From UBA2970 sp965221075 (GTDB lineage: Bacteria > Verrucomicrobiota > Verrucomicrobiia > Limisphaerales > AAA164-E04), in assembly GCA_965221075.1 (NCBI GenBank), contig OZ244865.1:1550001-1614000 (forward strand): a stretch of 64,000 bases of DNA, read 5' to 3'. The stretch's first letter is position 1; every line of letters begins with the position of its first letter. The position numbers and the translations under genes were made by a program. Positions 38,439 through 48,587 of this stretch are shown here, in pieces. A model generated the notes under the pieces. It did not search any database. It was not told where the DNA came from and saw only the letters and a program-made list of their open reading frames with translations.

Positions 38439-38929
38439 TGCTGGCGGGCATCCTCTCCGACATCCACGACAACCTTTCCGCCCTGGGAGCGGCCCTGGAG
38501 GCCCTGGGCGGCGCCGATGTGCTGCTCTGCTGCGGGGACCTATGCTCCCCGTTCGTGGTGGACCGGCTGGCCAAAGGCTTTCCCCGGGACATCCATCTGG
38601 TCCTGGGCAACAACGACGGGGACGCCTTCCGCATCGCCACCAGATGCGGCGCCCACTCCCGCCTGCATCTCCATGGCGAGATGGCGGAGCTGGAGCTGGA
38701 CGGGCGCCGCCTTTGCATGGTGCACTACGACAACATAGCGCGGGCCATCGCCCCGGCCCAGCGCCACGACATCGTCTGCTTCGGCCACAACCACGCCTTC
38801 GAGATCGCCCGGCAGGGCTCCACGCTCCTGCTCAATCCGGGAGAGGTCTACGGCGGCCTCACCGGAGCCTCCACCTGCCTGTCGATCGACACCCGCACCC
38901 TCGAGCCCCAGCGGCACGATCTCCAATGA
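38438..38929 (+). CDS. metallophosphoesterase, YfcE/MJ0936 type
   Basis: A 163-residue two-metal phosphodiesterase. All the family's metal-binding blocks are present in order: SDIHDN, CCGDLCS, LGNNDGDA, MVHYDN and FGHNHAF, with NPGEVYG closing the site. Homologues hydrolyse small phosphodiesters or cyclic nucleotides. No signal peptide is visible, so it is cytoplasmic even though it is translationally coupled to the secreted propeller protein. A strong hairpin follows. Confidence 0.9.
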   Translation: MLAGILSDIHDNLSALGAALEALGGADVLLCCGDLCSPFVVDRLAKGFPRDIHLVLGNNDGDAFRIATRCGAHSRLHLHGEMAELELDGRRLCMVHYDNIARAIAPAQRHDIVCFGHNHAFEIARQGSTLLLNPGEVYGGLTGASTCLSIDTRTLEPQRHDLQ

Positions 38930-38937
38930 CAGGCCCA

Positions 38938-38970
38938 GGCTCAGGGCCCTCCTCCCCAGGGCCCTGAGCC
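38938..38970 (+). terminator. strong hairpin ending the cytochrome-propeller-phosphoesterase operon
   Basis: A perfect 13-bp inverted repeat (GGCTCAGGGCCCT / AGGGCCCTGAGCC) with a 7-base loop starts nine bases after the stop codon. It lacks a T-run, as is common in GC-rich genomes. Confidence 0.65.
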
Positions 38971-39313
38971 GGAGCTCTCCTGCGAGGAGGTAGGTGGCCG
39001 TCGGAATGCCGGGAGAATCCGCAGTCCCGGCGATCGGCAGAGTTCACGGGACGCTGCCCTCGGAGGACGGCCGGCGCCGGGAGCTCTGAAGAGCCCCTGC
39101 AAGGACGGCTATGGCTGCGGCATGCCGATCGGAGCGTTCGCGTGCTCGATCGGAGCAAGCGCTTACGCCTCGCCCGCAGTCCCGGAGCGAGGTCCGGTGT
39201 GCATGCCTCCCCAGCGGAGAACTTCGCCGTCCTCCACCGCCATGAGGCGGCTTTTCTGGAAGATCGGGGCGACTTCTTCGTGATGGAGGAACAAGGGGCG
39301 AGCTTCCGGCGCG
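38971..39313. other. gene-free stretch before the IS3 remnant
   Basis: About 340 bases in which I see no gene. It may be diverged insertion-sequence DNA, because the recognisable IS3 integrase begins abruptly at its right edge. Confidence 0.4.
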
Positions 39314-39790
39314 TTGACGGAGTCCTGCCTGGGCGAAGGCATCCAGCCCGAAATGCTATCCCTGCATTCCGACCGATGCGCGCCCATGCCCAGCAAGCGC
39401 ACCGCCCAGCTGCTGGCCGGCATCGGCGTCACCCGTTCGCTGAGCCGGCCCCGCGTGAGCGACGACAATCCCTTCTCCGAAGTCCAGTCCAGGCCCTGAA
39501 GTACCGCTCCAGCTTTCCCCAGCGCTTTCCCGACCTGAACGCTGCCAGGACGTTCTGCCGGTCCTCCTTCACCTGGTACAACGGAGAACACCGGTACTCG
39601 GGCATCGCGATGCTCACCCCGGACACCGTCCATTACGGGAAGGCTCCTGCCTGCCTGGAAGGACGCAGGCCCGACTTGGTTAGCGACTGGCGAGCCCCTC
39701 CGGAGCGCTACGTCCACGGAATCCCCAGGCCCAGGGAGCTGTCCGAGGCGGTCTGGTTCAACCCGCTCGCAGCTGGATGCAAGACTCCGC
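39314..39790 (+). pseudogene. IS3-family transposase (OrfB integrase), truncated and frameshifted
   Basis: The C-terminal part of a DDE integrase of the IS3 family, split across two frames. The first part reads GIQPEMLSLHSDR, then TAQLLAGIGVTRSLSRPRVSDDNPFSEVQ, covering the second catalytic Asp and the catalytic Glu. At about 39495 the frame shifts and continues LKYRSSFPQRFPDLNAAR, WYNGEHRYSGIAMLTPDTVHYGKA and PERYVHGIPRPRELSEAVWFNPL, matching the family's C-terminus. The N-terminal integrase, OrfA and both ends are missing. It is a dead scar. Confidence 0.8.
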
Positions 39791-39962
39791 TCCAGCCGGA
39801 TTGCCCGACTGGACAGGGACCTGACACCTCTACCGACAATCGTTCGGGCTGATGCTGTCCAGACAGCCGAGGCTGGCGCTAGCCATGGCAGCTCGGTTCC
39901 AGAGGCAAAGACAGGCTGCGCCATGTGTTTGGGATCATTTCCCTGTCCCAATCGGTCCCGGG
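39791..39962. other. spacer between the IS3 remnant and the 158-bp repeat
   Basis: No gene seen. Probably old mobile-element flanking DNA. Confidence 0.35.
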
Positions 39963-40120
39963 GGTGCAGGGGGCAGCGCACCCTGCAGTGAAGGGCCGGG
40001 GGCCTCCGCTCCTGGCTGGGAGCTGCGGCGTCAGCCAGCACACCGGCAATCCTGTCGATGCGTGGTAATGCTCAATCAATTGACGGATCTAGTGTCTCAA
40101 TGCCATTGACAGGTTCCGCT
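39963..40120 (-). repeat. 158-bp dispersed repeat, copy 2 (inverted)
   Basis: The reverse complement matches copy 1 at 21718-21875 over its full length without gaps, with about ten substitutions by eye. One substitution (GGGGG to GGGTG) breaks the perfect hairpin of copy 1. Here the repeat is not followed by IS630 sequence, so it is an independent unit and not part of that element. Confidence 0.8.
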
Positions 40121-40220
40121 TCCTCGATCGGATGTCAGCCCGGAGCGATCTGGAAAAAAACCGCCCGGACAAACGCTGTAAACAAAAGGCGTCCTGGCCC
40201 GGCTCGTTCCGGATGGAACC

Positions 40221-40250
40221 TTGTTTCCCTGTCCTGCCTTCTGCTATAGG
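40221..40250 (+). promoter_or_regulatory. possible promoter of the transketolase-like gene
   Basis: TTGTTT, an 18-base spacer and TATAGG, 16 bases before the ATG chosen for the gene. This is the main argument for that start over the in-frame ATG at 40132. Confidence 0.4.
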
Positions 40251-40266
40251 GTCCCGGCTTTTTGCT

Positions 40267-42321
40267 ATGGGAACAGACTCAGTCCAGGCCGAACCTTTGG
40301 AAGCTCCCAGGATCGCCCCTGTCGCCCTGCCTTCTCGCCTGGCCGGCAGGCCCGCTGGCCGGCCGCTCTACGCCTCGGTAGTCCGCAGCCGCGATGGCGG
40401 CGAGGTTTCGCTGGGCGATCCGCGTGCCACACGGGCCCTGGTGGCCCTGATGGATGTCCATGCGGTCAACGGAGGGGCGGCTTGCCACTGGGGCGGTCCC
40501 GCAGCCTTTGCCGAGATCATGTCCTCGATCCACGGCATCCTCTTCCGTCGAGGAGGGGAGCCTTGGCACGAGCGGTACAACTTCGTCAACGACGCCGGGC
40601 ACACCGAGAACGGCATCTACGCCCTGCGCGCCAACCTGGGGTTCGACGGCATGGCCCTGGAGGATCTGCGCAAGTTCCGCTCCATCGAAAGCAAGCTTAC
40701 CGGACACGGCGAGTCCCATCTCAATCCCGAGGGAGTCCTCCTGAGCAACGGCCCCCTCGGCTCCGCTGTGGGCCAGGCCCAGGGGCTGGCCATGGGAGAC
40801 AAGGCCACCGGACGGAAGAGGACGACCATCCTCACCGTCTCCGACGGAGCCTCGATGGAGGGAGAGGCGAAGGAGGCCTTCGCTGCCATCCCCGGCCTTG
40901 CCGCCAGGGGGCGGATGAACCCTTTCGTGATGATCGTCTCCGACAACGACACCAAGCTTTCGGGGCGCATCTCCGCGGACGCCTTCGACATGCAGCCCAC
41001 CTTCGCTACCCTCTCGGGCCTGGGCTGGAGGGTGATTCCGGTCGAGGACGGCCACAACCTTCAGGGGGTCTTCTCGGCATTGGAGGAAGGCCTTGAGCAG
41101 GCCGAAGGCGACCCGTCCGTTCCGGTCTGCCTCTGGGTCAGGACCATCAAGGGCTACGGGGTGAAGGCCACGGAGGAATCCGCCTCGGGAGGCCACGGCT
41201 TTCCGCTCAAGAACGGGGAGCGGATCGTCGAGTTCGTATCCGAGATCTGGTCGGGAGAGGTGCCGCCGGAACTGGCCGGATGGGCCCAGGAGCTGAGAGG
41301 CCGCTGGGAGGAGGACCAGAAGGGCGCCGGGAGCGCGTCCCCCGCTGGAGGAGCCGAGAAGAGCAAGGTGCAGGCGGGGCTGGCCGCAGGAGCCATCCGG
41401 GCGGCCCAGGAAGGGCTGCCGGTCTACTCGGTCTCCTCCGATGTCCAGGGATCCACCGGGATGAGCGCCTTCCACAAGTCCTTTCCCGACCGCTTCGTGG
41501 AGGTGGGAGTGGCCGAGGCCAACATGGTCAGCGTGGGGGCTGGAATGGCCAAGGCCGGCTTCATTCCCATCGTGGACACCTTCGGGCAGTTCGGGGCGAC
41601 CAAGGGCAACCTTCCCCTCACCATGGCGGCTCTCTCGCAGGCGCCCGTGATCGCCGTCTTCTCCCATGTCGGCTTCCAGGACGCGGCCGACGGAGCCTCC
41701 CATCAGGCCACCACCTACCTGGCGGCCACCTGCGCCATCCCCCACACCACGGTGATCGTGCCCTCCTGCGCCCGGGAGGCCGAGTCGCTGATGCTGCAGG
41801 CCATCCAGCGCTACGCCCGGGAGCGAAGCCAGGGCGGCGCAGGGGAGTCGGTCGTCTTCTTCGTGGGCCGAGAGAACTACCCGGTCAGCTGGGTCGAGGG
41901 CGCCTCCTACCAGTGGGGGCGGGCCCAGGTGATCCAGCAAGGGGAGGATGTGGTGCTGGTGGGCTGCGGCACGCTCTTCTCCCGCACCCTGGAGGCCGCC
42001 CGGCAGCTTGAGAAGGATGGCCTCTCGGCGACGGTGATCAACCACCCCTTCGTCAACCGCGTCGACACCGGAACCATCGGAGCACTGGTGGAGAGCGCGG
42101 GGGGCAGGCTGGTGACCATCGAGGATCACCAGATCTGCGGAGGCATGGGGGCGCAGCTCTCCCACGCCCTCTCCCGCCAGGGCGTGCGGCACCGGATCCG
42201 CTCCCTGGGCATCGACGGTCAGTTTGGCCAGTCGGCCTACAAGGCCGATCACCTGTACCAGAGGCACGGTCTGACGGCCCGGAGGATGGCGGAGAGCGCA
42301 CGGGAGCTGGTGGACTCCTAG
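40267..42321 (+). CDS. transketolase-like thiamine-diphosphate enzyme
   Basis: A 684-residue ThDP enzyme carrying both the N-terminal pyrophosphate domain and the C-terminal pyrimidine/transketolase-C domains. The ThDP/metal region is SDGASMEGEAKEAF, then SDNDTKLSG (about residues 200-240), diverged from the textbook GDG...N. The catalytic Glu region is VGVAEANMVSVGAGMAKAG. The acceptor-side RTIKGYG and the C-terminal EDHQICGGMG are also family-like. A WHERYNFVNDAGHTENGIYAL block replaces the usual DRFVLSNGH. It probably transfers two-carbon units in pentose-phosphate metabolism, but its divergence leaves the exact substrates open. The start was chosen from the promoter; the frame also opens at 40132 with unlikely sequence. 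Confidence 0.8.
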   Translation: MGTDSVQAEPLEAPRIAPVALPSRLAGRPAGRPLYASVVRSRDGGEVSLGDPRATRALVALMDVHAVNGGAACHWGGPAAFAEIMSSIHGILFRRGGEPWHERYNFVNDAGHTENGIYALRANLGFDGMALEDLRKFRSIESKLTGHGESHLNPEGVLLSNGPLGSAVGQAQGLAMGDKATGRKRTTILTVSDGASMEGEAKEAFAAIPGLAARGRMNPFVMIVSDNDTKLSGRISADAFDMQPTFATLSGLGWRVIPVEDGHNLQGVFSALEEGLEQAEGDPSVPVCLWVRTIKGYGVKATEESASGGHGFPLKNGERIVEFVSEIWSGEVPPELAGWAQELRGRWEEDQKGAGSASPAGGAEKSKVQAGLAAGAIRAAQEGLPVYSVSSDVQGSTGMSAFHKSFPDRFVEVGVAEANMVSVGAGMAKAGFIPIVDTFGQFGATKGNLPLTMAALSQAPVIAVFSHVGFQDAADGASHQATTYLAATCAIPHTTVIVPSCAREAESLMLQAIQRYARERSQGGAGESVVFFVGRENYPVSWVEGASYQWGRAQVIQQGEDVVLVGCGTLFSRTLEAARQLEKDGLSATVINHPFVNRVDTGTIGALVESAGGRLVTIEDHQICGGMGAQLSHALSRQGVRHRIRSLGIDGQFGQSAYKADHLYQRHGLTARRMAESARELVDS

Positions 42322-42359
42322 CCCCCCGTCCGGAGCCGGGCGCGGTCCCTGTCCCAGGC

Positions 42360-42389
42360 TTGCAATCGGCTGTCGCCGGAACCTAGCAT
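42360..42389 (+). promoter_or_regulatory. promoter of the TPR-gluzincin cluster
   Basis: TTGCAA, an 18-base spacer and TAGCAT, only nine bases before the ATG, so the transcript would be leaderless or nearly so. It is the only clear promoter before the first three genes of the cluster. Confidence 0.55.
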
Positions 42390-42398
42390 CGACGGCCG

Positions 42399-44948
42399 AT
42401 GAGCATGGCCTTCTTCCACCTTCCGGCCTGGCTCCGTCCCGTTCTGGCTCTGGTGGTCCTCCTGTCCGGCGGTGGAGCCGGCGCGGCCACCCTGGACCAG
42501 GCCGAGAGCGCCCTGCGCCGGGGGGACTACGAGGAATGCGTCCGCCTGTGCGGCGAGGGGATCGCCGCCGACCAGCTGGGGAACGAGGACTGGCACCTCT
42601 TCCGCATCGAGGCCCAGCTGGCCCTCGGGAGGTACGACGCGGCCTGGACGAGCCTGCAGAAGGGTCTGCAAGCCACCCGGGAGCGCAGCGTCAGGCTCTA
42701 CTGGCTGGGCCGGGAGGTGGCCCAGTTCCAGGACCAGCCCCAGATGGCCCAGGAATATGTCGACCGGATCGACTCGCTCTTCACAGGCCAGACCCGCTTC
42801 CATGATCCGGAAGATCTGGCGGCTTTCGGGAGGACCGCGCTCCAGCTGGGCATGGAGCCCAAGGCCGTACTGAGCGTCTTCTACGATCCGGGGCTGGATC
42901 TTGAGCCGCCTCTGCGCAACTCCGTCCTGGCGGCTGGCCGGCTGGCGCTCGACAAGGAGGACTTCCGGGTGGCCGGGGAGGTTTTCGCCAAGGGCTTCGA
43001 AGCCTACGAGGAGGATCCCGACATCCTCTACGGCTACGCCCGGGCGGTGGCGGGCGCCGACTACGAGGAGTCCCAGGCCCTGATCACCCTGGCCCTGGAC
43101 GCCAACCCGCGGCACATGCCGTCTCTCCTGCTGGTGGCCGAACGGGCCATCGACGCCGAGGACTACGACGGAGCCCGGGAAGCGCTGGACGCCGTTCTCG
43201 GAATCAACAAGGACCATCCCTACGCATGGGCCTACCGCGCGGTCCTGGCCCATCTGGACTCCGATCCCGAAGGCGAGGCCCAGGCCCGGAGCCGGGCCCT
43301 GGCCCACTGGTCCGCCAATCCCGGGGTGGACCACCTGATCGGGAGCAAGCTGTCCCGCAGCTACCGCTTCCGGGAGGGGGCGGAGTACCAGCGCAGGGCC
43401 CTGGAGCTGGATCCCTCCTACGGACCGGCCAAGCTGCAGCTCGGGCAGGATCTGCTCCGGCTGGGCGCCCACGAGGAAGGGTGGAGCTGGATCCGGAGAT
43501 CCCACGATCACGACGGCTACAACCAGACCGCCTACAACCTGATCAGGCTCAAGGACACCCTGGACGGCTACGCCACCCTGGAGAACGACTACTTCCTGAT
43601 CCGCATGCCCGCAGAGGAGGCCCCCGTGTTCGGGCAGCGGCTGATGGACCTGATGGAGGAGGCCCGGGAGGTCCTCTGCGAGCGCTACCAGGTGGACCTT
43701 GAAGAGCGGACCGTGCTGGAGCTGTACGATCGCCAGAACCACTTCGCGGTGCGCACCTTCGGGATGCCCCACAACCCGGGCTTCCTGGGAGTCTGCTTCG
43801 GCAACGTGATCACCGCCAACAGCCCCTCAACCCAGCGTGGCAGCGAGGTGAACTGGGAGGCCGTGATGTGGCACGAGTACTGCCATGTGGTGACCCTGGC
43901 CAAGACCCGAAACCGCATGCCCCGCTGGCTCAGCGAGGGGATCTCGGTCTACGAGGAGACCGTGCGCGATCCTTCCTGGGGGCAGTCCATGACCCCCTCG
44001 TACCGGGAGCGGATCGTCTCGGGGCGGATCACGCCGGTATCCCGGCTCAGCTCGGCCTTCCTGCAGGCCGAGAGCGGCGAGGACATGCAGTTCGCCTACT
44101 TCCAGTCCAGCCTGGTGGTCCGCTATCTGGTGGAGAAGTGGGGCATGGAGGCCCTCCTGGCGATCCTCAGTGACCTGGGGGAGGGGACGGCCATCAACGA
44201 CGCGCTGGCCAGGAACACCGTGCCCATCGGGGAGCTGGACGGGGGCTTCGCCCAGTGGGCCCTGGAGGAGGCGCAGAAGCTGGGGCCGGGCCTGGGCTGG
44301 GAGGCGCTCAGCGAGGAGGCCACCGCGGACATTCCGCCCGGGGACCTGCTCTCGCTCTACCCGGACAACTACTACCTGCTCCTCGGCCAGGCCGGCATGC
44401 TGGCGGAGGAAGGGCGGTGGGAGGAGGCCAGGGTTCATCTCGATCGGATCCTCGAGTCCTGGCCGGTGGAGCCTGGCAACCGGGAGGCTCCCATGCTGCT
44501 GGCCCAGTGCCTGAGGGAGCTGGGCCTTGAGGAGGAGGAGCGCGCCCTGATGCGGCAGATCGCCAAGGCCCACAGCGGCGCGCTCCCGGTGTACTGGAGC
44601 CTGCTTCGGTGGGCCGAGGAGGAGGAAGGCTGGCCCGAGGTGCGCCAGAACCTTGAGCGCATCTGGGCGGTGGATCCCCTCAGCGCCGATTCCTACCGCC
44701 TGCAGGCCCGGCTGGAGGAGGCGGAGGACAGGGAGCTCGACGCCATCGGCGCCTGGCGGCGAGTGCTGCACTTCGAACCGCCCGATCCGGGCAACGTCCA
44801 CTACCAGATGGCCCGGCTGATGCACCGCAACGGCATCGGCGAGGCCCATGGCCACATCCTCCAGGCCCTGGAGGAGGCCCCCCGATTCCGGGACGCCTAC
44901 CGCCTGCTGCGGCGGATCAAGGGCCTGCCCCTTGAAGTCCAGCCATGA
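42399..44948 (+). CDS. secreted TPR protein with gluzincin (peptidase MA-like) domain
   Basis: An 849-residue exported protein. The signal peptide is about residues 1-29 (LALVVLLSGGGAGA). Helical TPR-like repeats fill residues about 35-390 and again about 650-849. Between them is a zinc-peptidase domain of the peptidase-MA type, with MWHEYCHVVTL (HExxH, about residue 489) and the third-ligand segment LSEGISVYEE about 20 residues later. The peptidase should act in the periplasm. It heads a co-directional cluster and overlaps the DUF4159 gene at ATGA. Confidence 0.85.
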   Translation: MSMAFFHLPAWLRPVLALVVLLSGGGAGAATLDQAESALRRGDYEECVRLCGEGIAADQLGNEDWHLFRIEAQLALGRYDAAWTSLQKGLQATRERSVRLYWLGREVAQFQDQPQMAQEYVDRIDSLFTGQTRFHDPEDLAAFGRTALQLGMEPKAVLSVFYDPGLDLEPPLRNSVLAAGRLALDKEDFRVAGEVFAKGFEAYEEDPDILYGYARAVAGADYEESQALITLALDANPRHMPSLLLVAERAIDAEDYDGAREALDAVLGINKDHPYAWAYRAVLAHLDSDPEGEAQARSRALAHWSANPGVDHLIGSKLSRSYRFREGAEYQRRALELDPSYGPAKLQLGQDLLRLGAHEEGWSWIRRSHDHDGYNQTAYNLIRLKDTLDGYATLENDYFLIRMPAEEAPVFGQRLMDLMEEAREVLCERYQVDLEERTVLELYDRQNHFAVRTFGMPHNPGFLGVCFGNVITANSPSTQRGSEVNWEAVMWHEYCHVVTLAKTRNRMPRWLSEGISVYEETVRDPSWGQSMTPSYRERIVSGRITPVSRLSSAFLQAESGEDMQFAYFQSSLVVRYLVEKWGMEALLAILSDLGEGTAINDALARNTVPIGELDGGFAQWALEEAQKLGPGLGWEALSEEATADIPPGDLLSLYPDNYYLLLGQAGMLAEEGRWEEARVHLDRILESWPVEPGNREAPMLLAQCLRELGLEEEERALMRQIAKAHSGALPVYWSLLRWAEEEEGWPEVRQNLERIWAVDPLSADSYRLQARLEEAEDRELDAIGAWRRVLHFEPPDPGNVHYQMARLMHRNGIGEAHGHILQALEEAPRFRDAYRLLRRIKGLPLEVQP

Positions 44949-45748
44949 TCCGGGGCTTGCGGGGGCGCTTCCTGCTTGCGGGACTCGCCCTCCTCTACCT
45001 TTCGCTGGAGACCGGGGCCCAGCGCTGGAGCCGCTACAACCGGTTCGTTCCCGAGTGGACCGTCGAGCCCCGCTTCCGCAACGACGTCTTCACCTTCGTG
45101 CGCATCCGCTACAGCTCGTTCTGGAGGAGTTCCTGGGACATCGACCACCCCGAGAGCGACCACAACTTCTCCTACCGGCTCCAGGAGCTCACCTCCCTCA
45201 ACGTCGATCCCAACGGGCTGACCCTGGAGCTCACCGATCCCGAGCTCTCCGACCATCCCTTCGTCTACCTGATCGAGCCGGGCACGCTCCACTTCTCCGG
45301 GGCGGAGGTGGCGGCGCTGCGCGAGTACCTCCTGGGAGGGGGCTTCATGATGGTGGACGACTTCTGGGGCTACGAGGAGTGGGACAACTTCTACCGGGAG
45401 ATGAAGCGCGTCTTTCCCGATCGGGAGCCCGAGGAGCTTCCCCTCTCCCATCCCATCTTCCACTGCGTCTTCCCCCTGGAGGAGAAGCCGCAGATCCCCA
45501 ACGTGGGGCAGGGGATGCGCAGCCGCTACACCGGGGTGACCTGGGAGCCGGTGGCCGGAGGGCGGGTGCCCAGCTACCGGGGGGTGTTCGACGACCGGGG
45601 GCGCATGATGATGGTGATCTGCCACAACACCGACCTGGGGGACGGATGGGAATGGGAAGGGGCCAACGAGTATTTCTTCCGTGAGTTCTCCGAGAAGAAG
45701 GCCTACCCTCTCGGGATCAACATCGTGGTCTACGCGCTGACCCACTAG
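44945..45748 (+). CDS. secreted DUF4159 protein
   Basis: A 267-residue exported protein with signal peptide FLLAGLALLYLSLETGA. It has the DUF4159 pattern: FTFVRIRYSS near residue 55, a NFSYRLQELTSLNVDPNG block, HFSGAEVAALREYLLGGGFMMVDDFWG (a glutamine-amidotransferase-like fold segment) and LSHPIFHCVF. The molecular role of the family is unknown, but it habitually sits beside MoxR, DUF58 and BatA-like genes, as here. It is coupled to the upstream gluzincin gene and lies 51 bases before a MoxR gene. Confidence 0.85.
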   Translation: MIRGLRGRFLLAGLALLYLSLETGAQRWSRYNRFVPEWTVEPRFRNDVFTFVRIRYSSFWRSSWDIDHPESDHNFSYRLQELTSLNVDPNGLTLELTDPELSDHPFVYLIEPGTLHFSGAEVAALREYLLGGGFMMVDDFWGYEEWDNFYREMKRVFPDREPEELPLSHPIFHCVFPLEEKPQIPNVGQGMRSRYTGVTWEPVAGGRVPSYRGVFDDRGRMMMVICHNTDLGDGWEWEGANEYFFREFSEKKAYPLGINIVVYALTH

Positions 45749-45799
45749 GAAGGTCCGGCCGGGGCGCAACGCCGGGGATGTACGCGAATCGGATACAGC

Positions 45800-46793
<994 letters not shown>

Positions 46794-46819
<26 letters not shown>

Positions 46820-47426
46820 CCTCCCGGCGCTCCAGCAGGAACTCCCGGTAGCAGCCTATCTCCTCCTCCCCGGCGATGGCGTGCCCCTTGGGGAACTCCC
46901 GCCACCGGATCCGCAGGCCGCGTCCCTGCAGGTCCCGCACCATCCTGCGGACCGGTTCCACCGGGATCAGCGGATCCTCCGTTCCATGGGTGGCCAGGAA
47001 GCTCCGCTCCAGGGCCGCCGGCGAGGCTGCGGCCCACAGTTCCGCTGGCTGGTGGTGGTAGCCGCTGATGCCGATGCATCCGGCCAGCGTCCGGGGATAG
47101 CGGACGCCCGCCTCCCAGGTCATCAGGCAGCCCTGGGAGAATCCCAGCAGGAAGATCTCCCTGCCCTCCTCGGAGATCGAGTCGAGCAGCTGGAAGAGCG
47201 CCGCGCGGCTCCGCTCCACGCCCGGGCCGGGATCGCCCTCCAGGTCGTACCAGGAATAGCCTCCGTGGTAGGGATCGGGAGCGTTGACCAGGAGGTAGTC
47301 CAGCCAGGGGAGATCCAGGGCGGAAGGGAGCCAGAGGTAGCCCTCCAGGCTGTCGCCCAGGCCGTGGAGCGCCACCATCAGGTGGCGGTTGCCGGGCCTG
47401 GATTCGATCCTCTTAGAGCTGAGCAT
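46794..47426 (-). CDS. alpha/beta-hydrolase, carboxylesterase/phospholipase type
   Basis: A 210-residue cytoplasmic serine esterase of the YpfH/carboxylesterase group. The oxyanion-hole motif HGLGD lies at about residue 20, the nucleophile elbow is GFSQG (about 94), the acid Asp is in HGTEDPLIP (about 147) and the His is in PKGHAI (about 181). It is the only minus-strand gene inside the MoxR cluster and overlaps the first MoxR gene tail to tail. The substrate is unknown. Confidence 0.87.
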
Positions 47427-47495
47427 GGGGCCTGCGGCCCTTACTGCCCGAATCCGGCGCGCCGGGCAAGCCCGGGTTGCGGCTCCATTCCGGGA

Positions 47496-47524
47496 TTGAC
47501 CGCGCGGGGGCCTTTCCCTTTAGT
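47496..47524 (+). promoter_or_regulatory. promoter of the second MoxR operon
   Basis: TTGACC, a 17-base spacer and TTTAGT, 30 bases before the second moxR ATG. It would let moxR2, DUF58, BatA-like, VWA and SCO genes be transcribed independently of the upstream block. Confidence 0.5.
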
Positions 47525-47554
47525 CCTTCCCTGCCGCCGCCCAGCAATCTGCCG

Positions 47555-48583
47555 ATGAGCAACGAGCCCACACCGCCGGAGAGCGACCAGCAAAGCGGAG
47601 ATCTGGAGTCCATCCAGGAGCTCAGGGATCTCTACAGGGAGATCGGGGAGGAGCTCTCCAAGGTGATAGTGGGGCAGGCCCAGGTGGTGGAGCAGCTGAT
47701 GGTCTGCATCCTCTCCCAGGGCCACGGACTGCTGGAGGGGGTGCCGGGCCTGGCCAAGACCACCATCATCAACACCCTCTCCCAGGTGATGACCCTGGAG
47801 TTCAGCCGCATCCAGTTCACCCCCGACCTGATGCCCGCCGACATCACCGGGACCGACATCCTCCAGGAGACCGACAAGCCCGGGGTGCGGGAATTCAAGT
47901 TCGTCAAGGGCCCGATCTTCGGCAACATCGTCCTGGCCGACGAGATCAACCGCACTCCTCCCAAGACCCAGTCCGCCCTGCTGGAGGCCATGCAGGAGCA
48001 CCGGGTGACCGTTTCCGGAAGGGTCTTCCCCCTGCCATCCCCCTTCTTCGTGCTGGCCACCCAGAACCCGATCGAGCAGGAGGGGACCTACTCGCTTCCC
48101 GAGGCGCAGCTGGACCGCTTCATGTTCTTCATACACGTGGACTACCCAGGCCGCGACGAGGAGCTGGAGATCGCCCGCCGCACCACCACCGGGGATCCCC
48201 CCGAGCTCAAGCGGGTCCTCGACGGGGCGAAGGTGCTGCGCTTCCAGCAGGTGATGAAGCGGGTGCCGGTGCCCGACCACATCTACGAGACGGCGGTGGA
48301 CTGGGTGCGCGCCTCGCGTCCCCGCATGGAGGACACCCCGGACTTCGTGAGCGAGTGGGTGACCTGGGGGGCCGGCCCCCGGGCGGTCCAGTACCTGATC
48401 CGGGGGGCCAAGGCCCGGGCCGTGCTCCACGGGAGCTACCTGGTGCGCCTGGAGGATCTGGAGGCGGTGGCCGAGCCGGTCCTGTCGCACCGGATCCAGA
48501 CCAACTTCCACGCCCAGGCCGAGGGCGTGACCAGCCGCACGGTGATCGGGAAGCTGGTCGAGAGAGCCCGGGAACGGGCCTGA
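47555..48583 (+). CDS. MoxR-family AAA+ ATPase (second copy)
   Basis: A 342-residue AAA+ ATPase closely similar to the first copy (shared FTPDLMPADITGT, ADEINRTPPKTQ and LATQNPIE blocks). Walker A is EGVPGLAKTT (about residue 68). The N-terminus is a short acidic tail with ESDQQSGDLES. It is followed after four bases by the DUF58 gene, the standard MoxR-DUF58 arrangement. The two copies probably arose by duplication and may have different partners. Confidence 0.93.
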   Translation: MSNEPTPPESDQQSGDLESIQELRDLYREIGEELSKVIVGQAQVVEQLMVCILSQGHGLLEGVPGLAKTTIINTLSQVMTLEFSRIQFTPDLMPADITGTDILQETDKPGVREFKFVKGPIFGNIVLADEINRTPPKTQSALLEAMQEHRVTVSGRVFPLPSPFFVLATQNPIEQEGTYSLPEAQLDRFMFFIHVDYPGRDEELEIARRTTTGDPPELKRVLDGAKVLRFQQVMKRVPVPDHIYETAVDWVRASRPRMEDTPDFVSEWVTWGAGPRAVQYLIRGAKARAVLHGSYLVRLEDLEAVAEPVLSHRIQTNFHAQAEGVTSRTVIGKLVERARERA

Positions 48584-48587
48584 GGGC

